From Atkinsonella hypoxylon (lineage: Eukaryota > Ascomycota > Sordariomycetes > Hypocreales > Clavicipitaceae), in the NCBI GenBank assembly GCA_000729835.1, contig JFHB01000043.1, positions 117,177 to 181,176 of the forward strand: a stretch of DNA of 64,000 bases, written 5' to 3'. Below are positions 21,878-33,099 of the stretch, piece by piece. How positions within the stretch are numbered: the stretch's first letter is position 1; each line of letters opens with the position of its first letter. A program made the translations under genes and the position numbers. The notes under the pieces are model-generated. The model made no database searches, was not told where the DNA came from, and was given only the letters and a program-made list of their open reading frames with translations.

Positions 21878-23401
21878 CCCTGATAGTCAACATGCCTATT
21901 AGGGCCCTGTGGCGATAATAAGACATGACAATTTGCTGCTAAATGAGCACTTTACTGTGCAGCAGATCCCTTCCCTCATCATGATGATGGCCCAAGTTGG
22001 CTAACTGGTTTGGTTGGCGCGGGCTTCCCGAGGACAACCCGTATTAGACAGAGCCCGACGTTGCTGGTGGCACTGGCCTCAGGTTGCGCCTCATGTTTAC
22101 CCCCTGTTACGCCCGAGAAGATGGACGTCTGTCATTTTGCAAAACGGCGAATCCAATCCAATCCGCCTTGCTTGACATGGCTATTGCAGCCTGCCAGCGT
22201 CACCTGAGCACGGGCTAGGACCCAAAGACCACACATGTCTTGATGAAATATGAGGATATTCCTGATGAATCCGAGGTTTGATTTGTTCAATCTTGAAGGT
22301 CCAACCAACGTGCACAACAGGAGTACTCTGGATCGGGGACAGCCAGAGACAGAATCTAGTCCAGGTATGTAGCCAACTATTCGTCAAGCAAGTCTGCCCA
22401 ATGCAATAAAGTCGCGACTGTAACCAGGAATAAGTCCGCTGGGGAGCAAGAAGCGAATGGCGCATCTCGGTCTCCTCCGAAGCGTCTCCTTGTAGCCCTA
22501 CGGATCAATGACGGGTGCAAGACGCATCTCGTTCATCGACTTCCGTACAATGGCCAAACCAGAGGATCAAACCTTGGAGCTCGGCTCCGTCCATGAAAGG
22601 GGAAGGGTATCATAGCTAAGCCACCGCTATGAGCGCCCCAGCTCCTGCCTCGCAAGTTCCAAACCCCTGACCAGACAGCGGGGAGAAATAGAGCAGAAAA
22701 TTTTGCTCTGGCAATCAACAGCTGGCATCACGGGGGCGTACCTAACCTAGTGCCTCACGTGCTGAAAAAAAGCAATTCACGCCAGTTCGCCGATACAGAG
22801 CACAAGCCAGGGTAGCTCCGATGCAGACCCCGAGGCTCGAAGAAAAAAATGCTTGGCTAGATTGGTCCATCTGATGGAACGATGGGCTAACGACACTCCG
22901 TGATCATGGCACTCCCTTGTTGGAACCGTTGGAATGCTCTCGCTCCACTGTGGGCTTTTTTGTTTTGTTTTGCGCGAAAAAAAATCAAAAAGGGGATGGA
23001 AGAAGTAGTCCGTTTTGTGAAACAGGTAATGTGAAGGGGATCGGATGAAAACGAGGGTGCCACTTCCACTTGACGATCGTCGATTTGCACAGTGCTGTTG
23101 CACGCTGTTCGTGATTTAAGTTGGCATGAATATGTGATTGATTATGCATCCCTTGCGACGGAACCCTTGTAAATCGTCGTGTGGAAACATTTGGAATTGT
23201 AAAGCGGAACAGGTGCGCAAAGTGCTCTCATACTCTTATTCGACGACAGCGGCTCAAATGAGAGAGCATAGGCAAAATGTGGCTATGGAAGATCACTACT
23301 TCTAGTACAGTAACACGAGTTCATTACCAACCAGACAGAGACATCTCCAACAAAGGAAATGCCACTTGGCGTACAGGGTAGGTACAAATGGGTATTGCGA
23401 A

Positions 23402-26400
23402 CTACTCTTCCTGGTATGAAATCTTGCGCATCTCGCCCAGCCGATGTCGGGCAGCTGCCAGCGAATTCTCCAATTTCAAAATCTCGACCTGTAAATGAAA
23501 AAAATTCCGTCAGTAAAAGTGACGGGTACATTCTGTCAGTTACATGTTCGTTCGATCGGTTTACTCCAAGGCTCTGCAGAAAGGGAGATTTTGGGGGGTA
23601 GAGGGGGGAGGGGGGGGGGGCGGTGTTGTGGTCTGTAGACATAACAGAGACATGGAAAGACCGGCACTGGCTCTGCTCTGCTCTGCATCCATCCATCCAT
23701 CCATCCAACCGTCATGCAACCATCCATGCACGTACGGAATAGTTCCTAGCTCCGCGCCCACGCCACGATGATCCACTTGGATGACCAGCAGGCAGATATA
23801 TCTGATACTTTTCCAGGGTCCCCTGTCCTCGAGATTGTGTAAACTAACTAGTGGGATGAGGGGGAGGCAAGGTTGAATGTGTTAGACTTGCAGGAACTGC
23901 AGCCACCATGTGCACCGCTCGATCCAGCACCATCATGACATGACCTCTGGAACATCGCGGAACGCAAACCCGAACCAGCAGGCTCCACTGTGTGCAAAAG
24001 TGTGTGGGAGCATGTAGCGCCAGAATGGGAAATCCGCGCTACTGACGCGGGAATGCCGATTGGAGACATGATGATGTCTGCATAAGGATTCGCTGCAATG
24101 GACCACGTGAGAAGTGAGGGGAGTGCAACATGAAGGAAACCGGGAATCGGAGATAGTTGTCGAAGAGGCAAAGGCTGCCTTGCCTTGGGCGAGCCGGTGC
24201 AGGTGCAGGTGCGCAAAAGCTCGGAACTTGGGCTGTCTGAAACAGAAATGAGTGCATGGGGCAATGGCCATGTACCGATCTCGATCTATCTAGCCTGGCC
24301 GGCAAGAATCTTGTATAGTCCGTGCGATTGTCCAGATTAAAGAAAACGCGAAAGTCGAATATAGCATGGTCATGAATGGACTCACCTGCTGCTCCATCTC
24401 ACGAACCTTGAATTCGTGGGCCCCGAGCTGAGTATAATCTTCCTGATCATCTTCCTGGCTGCGCTCACGGATCATGCTCTGCACCTGCCGCACCAGAGCC
24501 CTGCAGGCCGCCCCGACTGCCTTGCTGGCCTGCTCCAGATTCTCTTGACTCTGGGATCTGAAGCCCGCCTTGACCCGCGAGGCAGCGACCAACTGCGCTG
24601 TTGACGCGGCCACATCATTCGAGGCCACAATCAATTGCTCGGGGCTGTTTCGGTCTGATATAACGCCGTCTGATGTCTCAATCAGAACATTTGTCGACGA
24701 GGCCACTGCTTTTGCTGCAGAAATGAGCCCTTCAGTCCAGCGATTGTTCTTTTTATAGAATGCCGTTCGCGATGAGGACCCCCTGCCCGCCTGCACGATT
24801 TCTTGCTGCGTCACAGTAGCGGCCTTGATGAGTCTTGTAATCGCGTTCGTGATGGCCATGGCTGCGTCCAAAATAGAATCATGGACCTTGAGCTCGTAGG
24901 TAGAATAGCCATCTCGAGGCTTGTTCTTGAGCTTGGCGAGGCGAGCTGCTGCCGCCGTAATGGCATCAGCTGCCTTGCTGAGCTCCGAGTCCACGAGGTC
25001 TCCGATATCCCCCTTGTTGTTTGTCAGCTTGCCAAAGCCAGGGGCGAAGGCTTCCACGAGCTTGTTGAGTTTCTGGAGGTTCATCTGAACGTCATGATTC
25101 CTGTTGATGACAATGTCAATCTTGTGGTCTGTGTCCAAATCTTCAAGCCGAACACTCAGCAGACTGCGGAAGAACTTGATGCTCGACTCTGCCGATTGTC
25201 TGGCTCCATTCATCAAAGAATCCGTCTTCTTATCGTCGGTTGCGAGTCTGGAGAGTCCCTTGGTGTTGTTGCACACATCTGCCATAGAGCCTGCAAATAC
25301 ATTAATCGCTTTGATGAGCTCCTTGTGTGTGCTGTTTGGTCCATCAGCAATGAAGCTGTTGAAAGCTGTTGCGAACTCGGTAGCGCTATCTGATGCTTTC
25401 TCGATTTGTGACAAGACAAATGAGGGTGAGGCATTCTGGTTACCAGCTTGCATGGATGAGTCGAGTTCGTAGAGCGCGTCGTCAACGCGGGCGACACCGG
25501 CTTCCAAAACGGAGTCAATCATAGCATTGATCTTGTCCAGGTTAGATAAAATAAGGGCATCAATCTGTCCGTCCAATGCTTCATCTGTTGCCCCCCGGTT
25601 GTTCTCCAGGTCATTCAACTTCACCAAGGCCTCGTCCATGCCAGTCTTGTACACCTCCAACTCCATTTCTTTGTCGCGAAGGAGCTGCTCGAGGTCCGAA
25701 TTCCCATCCCTCATGCGTGACTGTGACTCCTCCAGAGCTCTAGACTTATTGCGCAAGGCTTCTTCCAAGTCACTCATCTCGCGGTTGTACTTGGCCAGCA
25801 TAGTCGACAACTCATTCCCTTTGCTGCGTTCCAGGTTATCTGCCCGGTCTTGGGCCATGCGAAGCTCACGCTTCAATTTCTCGACTTCATCCTTGTTGCT
25901 GCCATTGAGTCGATCCCTGTCATGGAGAGCACGGTCTCTTTCGCGAATCATGTCTGCAAGCTCCAGGTTTTTCGTCTTGATCTCACGCTCAAGCTTCTCT
26001 TTCTTGTCGATTGCCTCTTGTGCGCTAGCTGCCTTGAGTTGTACTCCTTTGAACTTTTGCAAAAGATCCAAATGCTCGTGCCGCAGCTGGGAGTACAGCT
26101 TCGCCAATGCCTCGTACTTTGTTCTCCATGTGGTCACTTGCTCTTGCAGAGCTCCAACTTGGTCATCTTTGCTCGTAATCTGCTGGCTCAGACTGTTTTG
26201 AATCTGGGCAAGCTCGCCCTCGAGGGCTTTTACACGCTGGTCGTATTGCTGAAGCATGAGCTGATCTCGTTCATATTGGGCTCGCGCATTGAGGTTTTCG
26301 CGCTCCAACTCTGCCAACCTGCCTTGAGTCTGCCACTGTGCTTGTTGTGCCAAAAGAGCTTCTTGTTCCCTTTGTTGTTGTTCCGCCAGGCGGCGCTGCT

Positions 26401-27645
26401 GTTCTTCAAAGTCGCGTTGAGCTTGCTGCTGTGCTTGTTGCTGAGCAAGCAAGGCTGCATTCTGCCTTTCCTCCAAAACCCGCTGTTGTTCTTCGTACTC
26501 GCGGTTTTGTCTATCCAGCTCCCTCTTCCAGAACTCCGATATCTCGTCTGGCTCCTGTAGTTTTGGTTCGGAAGGAGGAGTTGGCCGTCTCTCTATTTCT
26601 TGCTTCGGACGTGCTGGGAGTGCTGGAGCTTCGTCATCGCCAGCCAGTAAGTTTGGTGCTTCTTGTGGCAACTTCGGGATCGTGATGAGACTAGTCAAAT
26701 ACCGAAGGTTCGAACACTCGTAGTAGAACTTGACTAGGCGGTAGTGCTGGGCATCATATCTCTCTCGAAGTGGCTGTAGGGCATCGTCGTCTCCAGTGAC
26801 TGTGGATCGTGTCAGCGCGTATGTCATCCATCGGCCTGGTGCAATGGAAACCTACTAGAATGCATAGCACGCAACATGCTCGTGATGAATTTGTAGATGC
26901 CATAGCTTTCTTGCACCAGCGGCACTAGAGCAGAAATGCGGCATTCATTGTTGCCAACGTGCCGGAAATGAGAGAAGATCAGCTTCTGAAACTGCTCAAT
27001 CTTGTCCTGCAGAACCATGAGATCGGTTATAGTCTCATAGCCCTCATTAGGGTCATTGATCGCTCTCAGACTAATGTACTCCTGATACTCAAAAGTCCCA
27101 TTGAACTCGGGGTGCTGCTGGTGAAAGGAAAGTTTGGCCAGAAGGTAGTATACGTATTCGCGGATCAACGGGCCATAACCACGGATACCTTCGCCAGACA
27201 TTCCTCGGTTAAGACCATCAATCCAGCTTCGATGACTCATCGCTTCTCTCAAGGCTGACGGATGACCCTCTTGAAGCACCTTGTGAATTGTGATGAGGGC
27301 CTTGAACGTCTGGACCTCATCGGCAAGAATCGGTTGGCTGTTCATAAAGTCAGCCTTTTTCAATTAGTCGCAACGCAAACGCATAAGAGCCATACACTTT
27401 CATGCCCGACCAAAAGGCTTGGGATGATCTGTGGTCCCAAGTATACACGATACATGCTCGCACATGCTTGCGCTTCGGAGAGAGTTCGTCACTATTGGTT
27501 GCCTTCTTGATGCTGATGGCGAGCTCCTGATCGGTTCTGTAGAAAACTACGAGTCAGTTTGCGATCCTCCAGGTGGGGGAACCTTGCCGCTCTGTGGATA
27601 TGATAGTACATACTTGGTATGCTCCGTCGTCCGTAGCGAAGTCAT
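23402..27645 (-). CDS. SLA2: Endocytic actin-binding adaptor SLA2 (HIP1R/Sla2 family)
   Basis: Minus-strand exons are 27614-27645, 27398-27536, 26856-27354, 24386-26799 and 23402-23488, giving 1056 residues. Sla2 links clathrin coats and PI(4,5)P2 membranes to actin at cortical endocytic patches. The N-terminal ANTH domain occupies about residues 1-290 (ELAISIKKATNSDELSPKRK, FKALITIHKVLQEGHP). A Gln/Glu-rich coiled coil spans roughly 310-560, and a talin-like I/LWEQ (THATCH) domain roughly 850-1045. The last exon encodes VEILKLENSLAAARHRLGEM and ISYQEE, which completes the conserved EMEQQ-VEILKLE C-terminus. It lies beyond an 897-nt intron (23489-24385). Stopping at the nearer AG would give a seven-residue tail unlike the family. 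SLA2 is the standard right boundary gene of the MAT locus. Confidence 0.95.
23593..23623. repeat. G-rich tract inside the SLA2 terminal intron
   Basis: Runs of 6, 6 and 10 guanines separated by TAGA and A on the plus strand, a potential quadruplex-forming sequence. It is transcribed as C-rich RNA in the SLA2 intron. Confidence 0.8.
23686..23707. repeat. (CATC)n microsatellite inside the SLA2 terminal intron
   Basis: Five tandem CATC units, preceded by three CTCTG units. It lies in the long SLA2 terminal intron, about 60 nt from the G-rich tract. Confidence 0.9.
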
Positions 27646-29115
27646 GGTCGCGGTCGTTGAGTCGAGCTCTGACGGTTCGTAACGATGGTAAGGGATGTAA
27701 TGCGTGCGTGGTTTGACAGTCGCGATCACTCGGCCCGCAGGGCAAGAAGCAAGACAAGCTTCAATGAGAGTTTGGCTCTGTAATGTCGCAAATAATCTAA
27801 AAAGAGAGACTACGGCCAACCGACGGCGCTCCAACGATGCTCTAGCGGTGCCAAGGAAAGCTTTCGTAGACGCAACTCAGGCTGCGTGCGTAGCTGTCCA
27901 ACCTAGTCCAACCTACATCGCCAGGTGGGGCTTGATGACGCGGTTTTCGTCCGCGCCTCCTTTGCTGGCCCGAAGCTGGCCATGTTTCAGTCCTATTACC
28001 CTGCGGCTCCAACATCGAAGACAAGCGGTCCCGAACGACGGCTGTCAATTCATGCTTATCATACTTAAAGATAAAGCTGTTATCTGAAAATTACTTTTCA
28101 AACATGAATAAGACTTTGGTATTGATTCCACATTAAAGGGATATATGTATTAATGAATTCGCTCGACTGCTCATTGCTTGCATTCTGCTCGAAGTGCCCG
28201 GCAAGTACGATCGTCAATGCTTGGCCGCGTCACTTCTTTCCAAGCACTCTGCCCGATCCGATGATCAGGTACCTACCCAATTGACTTTCAGGATTTCAAC
28301 TTCGGGCAGAAGAGTTATTTAGCATTTCAGTGAACAGTAGCCTCCACGGATGTCGTATGCAGAATCCAAGTGAAATAGCAACATACAGTGGCACAAACAG
28401 CAGCGGACCACCGAAGCTTAAGATCTGTCGCAATAGCACAGATAATGGCCGATTACTCAGGCTAAAGGAATTTATTCAATACTCAAGATAGTCATTTATT
28501 CTCCAGGAACTGCCCACGAGAGAAGAACCGAAGTTAAAATGCTGTTAGGACGCGGATTGTGATATCGCGGAAGCATCTTATCCTTGGCATCTTGCCATGT
28601 CGCGTGCAAAAAAATCTACAATTTGTGCGATGTCCTACGCACTACAATTGATTTCGGGTTTGTCTGATGCCCATGTTCTAGGTTCGTAGGCCGACATCCA
28701 GTTTAAAAGGTCTGGTATCACATAAAAGACAATGCTCGACGAGAAGTGACTAACGGAAATATGAGCCAAGTTTCGGACACGGATTGTGAGAAGCAGAGAT
28801 GATGGATTGCTGCCATATATGTACCATTGGGCCGCAATACCATGCTCCAATCTGAGAGCATCGGAGCCGCTTCTGTTATGTCATAAGAGCATGGTCGCAT
28901 ATCAACCCGCGAGACCAGCTATTATCGACCAGCTTGCGATCATGAGTGACAAAATCACGAAATATTAGAGCTAATCACCAAGAATTGGTTATGGATGTCA
29001 CTTAGTTTCATTTCCTATAGACATCGAAAATGCAGACCTTGCCATGCTGAGATCTTTCCCATCCGGACGCAACACCGCAAGTAAAAACGAAGAACCGCAA
29101 ACCTCCCCAAATTTT
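27646..29115. other. Intergenic region upstream of SLA2
   Basis: This 1.47-kb region contains the SLA2 promoter and, at its right end, the RPL21 3' UTR. No gene is supported on either strand. Confidence 0.55.
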
Positions 29116-29811
29116 TTAAATCGTGGTTTCGTAAGGCAGAGGAGTAACAGTCTCCGGGGGGTTATCAGTGAGAGAAACGGTACGAGCTTCTCGGGGCATG
29201 ACTGGCAGACGCTTGACCTGCACGGTAACGCCCTCGGCGGCGGCCTTCTTCTTGGCCTCGGCATTGGACTTCACTCGCTTCAAGAAGTCCTCACGGGATC
29301 GTGACTGTCGGACGTGCTCAATGCGGACGTTGATACGCTTCTCGATGTATCGGTGCCAGACCTTCTTGTAGATGATGACGCCGACAGAGCTCTTGGTGAC
29401 GTTGTAGACAACGCCAGTCTTGCCGTGATAGACCTTGTAGGGCATTCTGTTGGCTCAATTGTCAGCATTCAACGCCATCTCGTCGCCATCCGAAATTTTG
29501 TTCATGAATTGCCTCCACCTATTACCAAGGATTCTTACCCCTTCTGCACAGCACCATTAACTTTGATGTCAACGATATCGCCAACACTGTCAGCCCATTT
29601 ATCAGCCTCTGTTCGTCTCTCAATCCGTCTCAGATTTATGTCGAGTGTACGAACCGGTACGTCCTCAGATACGTGTTAAGGGCAATCATGCCCTTCTGGC
29701 GAAAGTTGCGGCTGAAGGCATACTAATTTCGAAGTTAGTTTTGTCGCATATCGATCTTCGAAGGCCTATACACACGCGGGTGCCCGCTCGCTTTCCGTAA
29801 GAGTGACCCAT
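29116..29811 (-). CDS. RPL21: 60S ribosomal protein L21 (eL21)
   Basis: Minus-strand exons are 29776-29811, 29655-29722, 29539-29586 and 29116-29446, giving 160 residues, the usual length for eL21. The sequence is near-canonical: [20 protein letters not shown] at the start, [31 protein letters not shown] and [13 protein letters not shown]. It is a structural protein of the cytosolic large ribosomal subunit. Three introns in the first 150 coding bases are typical of fungal ribosomal-protein genes. It shares a 396-nt divergent promoter with RPS9. Confidence 0.97.
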
Positions 29812-30207
29812 CTCGTCTTATTTGCCGAACAACGAGTTCGTGATCGAGAATTGGCGAAGGTGTACAGGATGAGCCGCCAATTGTGGGTGTGTCGAATTTG
29901 CGCTTGGTTGTGGGAGCGGCAGCTTAGATAATCCGGACTTTTTTTTTTTGGTCCGCTAAACCCATGAACTAGGGCTCAATTGTGTGTGGTGGTGGTGGGG
30001 TCCTGCATCCCAACTACTTAGGGCTCGCAAGTCTCTGTGCACGTGACAGAAAATAGCTTCCTGCGGAATTTACCTCCCCACAATCTGAAGATTCCCAATA
30101 CTGTGTGCAATTGTTCCATCTTCAGCTATCACCACAGGAGCAAGTCAAGTGAGTTCAAAGAAGTTGCAAAAATAATATGAGCCCCAATCGCTAATATTTT
30201 CAGCAGG
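29812..30207. promoter_or_regulatory. Bidirectional ribosomal-protein promoter (RPL21/RPS9) with T tract and 5' UTR intron
   Basis: 396 nt separate the two start codons. A T tract flanked by GGAC and GGTCC lies near 29938-29951, the kind of poly(dT) tract common in ribosomal-protein promoters. A likely RPS9 5' UTR intron runs from the GTGAGT at 30149 to the AG at 30203. Co-regulation of the two genes is inferred. Confidence 0.6.
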
Positions 30208-30935
30208 ATGCCTCCTCGCGCCCACTCCAAGACCTCCCGTGTCCCTCGCAGACCTTTCGAGTCTGCTCGATTGTCAGTACCACCGGCCACTGAACATGAG
30301 CTTGACTCTGTTTAAGTCGATTGTGAACGAATACTGACCTATACGACGCAACAGGGACTCAGAGTTGAAGCTCGTTGGCGAATATGGCCTCCGTAATAAG
30401 CGTGAGGTCTGGAGAGTTGGTCTGACTTTGTCCAAGATTCGTCGTGCTGCTCGGTATGCCGTGGCCTTTCTCGCGAAAGGATTTAAAAGATTTGTGTGCA
30501 GTGACCACTAACATCTATCACAGTCAGCTTCTCACCCTCGACGAGAAGGACCCTAAGCGTTTGTTCGAAGGCAATGCCCTCATTCGTCGTCTCGTTCGTG
30601 TCGGTGTTCTTGACGAGTCCCGTATGAAGCTCGATTACGTGCTTGCCCTTAAGCTCGAGGATTTCTTGGAGCGTCGCCTGCAGACTTGCGTCTACAAGCT
30701 CGGTCTCGCTAAGTCTGTTCACCACGCCCGTGTCCTCATTCGCCAGCGACACATCCGTGTCGGCAAGCAAATCGTCAACGTTCCTTCTTTCATCGTCCGT
30801 CTCGACTCTCAGAAGCACATTGACTTTGCCCTGAACTCACCGTTCGGTAGCGGTCGCCCTGGCCGCGTCCGCAGAAAGAAGGCCAAGGCCGCCGAGGGCG
30901 GTGCTGACGGCGAGGAGGAAGAGGATGACGAGTAA
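30208..30935 (+). CDS. RPS9: 40S ribosomal protein S9 (uS4)
   Basis: Exons are 30208-30272, 30355-30453 and 30524-30935, giving 191 residues. It begins [20 protein letters not shown]. The S4 RNA-binding domain ([20 protein letters not shown], then [20 protein letters not shown]) lies in the centre, and the tail is acidic (EEEEDDE). It is a primary rRNA-binding and fidelity protein of the small subunit. A further intron is predicted just before the ATG in the 5' UTR. Confidence 0.97.
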
Positions 30936-31303
30936 ATGCATTAGCTATGTCATGATGGTTCTCCGACATGTATGGGGAGGATTGATGATTCGGTATACTG
31001 CTCATGGGAAGGGAAAATTCTCGTCATAGCTTGCGGCGTTGGCCAAAGGATAAATTGGATTGATTTTGACCAATACCAATTATGTTGACGTCCTTGATGG
31101 TGATGCATATTCAATTGCTCTGGAACAACACATGATTGTACTTTGCGCCCCCAAAAAAGCCGTTTGGCCGCAAAGTCAACGTAGCTTACTAAAAGCCGGT
31201 CAAATTTAGAAGTAATGGTGGACCAATCCCACATCTGCGACCCAGAACGACTGTGACACGGGAAAGTATTGAAATTGGATTGAACAAATTTTTATGTTGC
31301 GGT
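30936..31303. other. Convergent 3' region RPS9 / SLU7
   Basis: 368 nt between the two stop codons, presumably the two 3' UTRs. No gene is supported. Confidence 0.6.
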
Positions 31304-32695
31304 CTATTCGCCCAACAGTTCGTCTTTGCCTAGCATGTTGGCCATTGGATCATTCGCCGCCGCTCTTTTTTTGCGATAATCATCCAGCTCTGCCTCAGAA
31401 ACACCGTTCAGCATTTCGTCACGAGAGCGCTTCTTTACACTGGTATCGACAGTTGCTTTTTGAGCCATGTCCTCTTCTTCGACCTTCGACTCACCCTCGT
31501 CACCAGCCTCGATTAAATTCGCACCCATTCTCTGCCGTTCTGCTGCCTCCCAGGCTTCTTTGCCCTCCTCTCCTGTACAGTAACTGTTCTTTACAAAGGA
31601 GTGACAGCATGCATAGCCCCATTTAAAATTTGACCACCAGCTTCCCCAAACTGAGGTGTGATTGTTAATCAAAATATCCTCGGGATACTTCGACTTGGCA
31701 GCCTTTCGCGGCGCTCCTTTTATCAGACCTGCCTCATCGTATTCCACATACGTTTCTGATTCAGTAATCATCATAGCCCGTAATGTGGCAGGCATGGGCT
31801 TTTGACTTTCTGCGCCATACTTTCCCAATAATTCCCTCTCACGCTCAGCTCGTTTTCGTTCCGCCTCCTCTTGTTCTTTCCTTCGAAAGAAGGCGCCAGC
31901 TGTTGGATTTGCTTGTAGATGTTGCGTCGTGTCGCCTCGTTTTTCCTGTGCCTCCCATGCATATCGCTGCGCTTGTTCGAAGTCCGCGGCCTCGCCTGAT
32001 GACCGCATGAACCCTTCCTCTGCGTACAGTTGCGCAGCTTTACCTCCAGTGGCACCTCCATCGACCAGCGACCGTGTCTTTGGATCGTATTTTGCGGATT
32101 CCAGGTCGAGGTTGAGCAAATATTTGGCAGTATCTTCTCGTATTCGCAATTGCCGGGTTGCTGTACTTTGGTGCTTGCTCATATCATTCTCTTCGGCATA
32201 CTTGTCGCCATCTTCGGCGTTTTCTTCCCCGTTTTTCGCTTTCATAGAATGCTTTCGCAGCTCTTCCATTTGATTGAAATCTTCAACCACGCTGCGATAT
32301 TCCTTCGAATCGTAGCCGTTCCAGCGGTCGCGCTTCGCGTCCCAGCCCATTTTCAAGTCTTGAATAACCTCGTCAGCTTGGATATCCTTCCCCGTCCACT
32401 TCGCCCCTTTTGCTCTAGGACGACTCAAACAGTCCTTGGCCTTATGTGTCATCGCGCCGCAATTTTCGCAAGCGCCTTTTCGATATTTTGTTGCGGCGGG
32501 GCCGGCTTTCTTGCCCCGATCATACCATTGTGTTGACTCCTTCTTCTCTTCCCGTCGCTGATGTTTTAAATAATCGTTATCTTCACCGTCTTCACCGGCA
32601 TAAAACGGCTTTTTGCTAATGAAAGAGGGAATGTAAATATTCTCCTCTTTGTTTGCCGCGCCTGATTCAGGCTTGCGAGGTGGTGGTGGCGGCAT
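31304..32695 (-). CDS. SLU7: Pre-mRNA-splicing factor SLU7
   Basis: A single exon of 463 residues. Slu7 acts at the second catalytic step of splicing and helps select the 3' splice site. A CCHC zinc knuckle lies at Cys76, Cys79, His84 and Cys89 ([14 protein letters not shown]). It is followed by the family blocks [51 protein letters not shown] and [20 protein letters not shown]. The start at 32695 is the first in-frame ATG and opens with a Pro run ([10 protein letters not shown]). It is transcribed convergently with RPS9 and divergently from REV3. Confidence 0.96.
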   Translation of the reverse strand: MPPPPPRKPESGAANKEENIYIPSFISKKPFYAGEDGEDNDYLKHQRREEKKESTQWYDRGKKAGPAATKYRKGACENCGAMTHKAKDCLSRPRAKGAKWTGKDIQADEVIQDLKMGWDAKRDRWNGYDSKEYRSVVEDFNQMEELRKHSMKAKNGEENAEDGDKYAEENDMSKHQSTATRQLRIREDTAKYLLNLDLESAKYDPKTRSLVDGGATGGKAAQLYAEEGFMRSSGEAADFEQAQRYAWEAQEKRGDTTQHLQANPTAGAFFRRKEQEEAERKRAERERELLGKYGAESQKPMPATLRAMMITESETYVEYDEAGLIKGAPRKAAKSKYPEDILINNHTSVWGSWWSNFKWGYACCHSFVKNSYCTGEEGKEAWEAAERQRMGANLIEAGDEGESKVEEEDMAQKATVDTSVKKRSRDEMLNGVSEAELDDYRKKRAAANDPMANMLGKDELLGE

Positions 32696-33099
32696 CTTGG
32701 ACCCTGAGCACAACAACGGCGTAGAACGAATGTTGGTGTTTGATTCGCAAATATTAATGAGTGGTGGCTATTTTCTGGCACATTACGTCCAATAGCTCAC
32801 AGCGACGAAGAGCTTTGAACTTAAACGCTGCGCTGGAGGCACACATTGCTGTTCGTTAGCTGACTCGGGTCTTTGCGAACAAGGTCTCTAAGAGGATAAA
32901 AGAAGCACTCTCTTATCGCCACGTGACTTCGCGATATTCGACGTCACAAGCTCTATGCGTGGCGCGTTCCCCAAGAATGAGCTAGCGTGAGACCAAGGTC
33001 GGTTTCGATCCTAACCAAGATGTTCTCCATCGCCAGCCACTATGGCGGAATGCGCTTGAACACTCATACGAAATTTCCTAAATCCCGTGCTGCAGAAGC
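32696..33099. promoter_or_regulatory. Divergent promoter SLU7 / REV3
   Basis: 404 nt separate the two start codons. It is inferred to hold both promoters; no specific element is identified. Confidence 0.4.

Larger units (their letters stand above)
17470..23401. other. Expanded gene-free MAT1-1-1 / SLA2 spacer
   Basis: About 5.9 kb without any coding sequence I can support on either strand; reading frames are short and resemble no known protein. It holds several minisatellites (listed separately), TACGGAGTA motifs near 18297 and 21163, and one TACCTAGGTA copy near 18235. The right border of the MAT1-1 idiomorph and the SLA2 3' UTR should lie within it. No terminal repeats or transposase remnants were recognised. 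Confidence 0.6.

Noticed and set aside
17470..23401. Search for MAT1-2-1 or a further MAT gene in the spacer
   Set aside because: No HMG-box or alpha-box signature was found in any frame. The only HMG box in the locus is that of MAT1-1-3.
17470..23401. Transposon remnant or RIP-mutated repeat
   Set aside because: No terminal repeats, target-site duplications or reverse-transcriptase/transposase motifs could be seen. The base composition is not visibly AT-biased by eye, and no index could be calculated.
24290..24385. SLA2 ending directly after the main exon
   Set aside because: Reading through the GTGAGT donor, or splicing to the nearest AG, gives tails unlike the Sla2 family. The remote exon supplies the expected VEILKLE ending.
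25850..26560. 236-residue open frame opposite SLA2
   Set aside because: It lies antisense to the Gln/Glu-rich coiled coil of SLA2. Its Leu/Ser/Cys-rich composition is what the complement of that low-complexity coding sequence gives.
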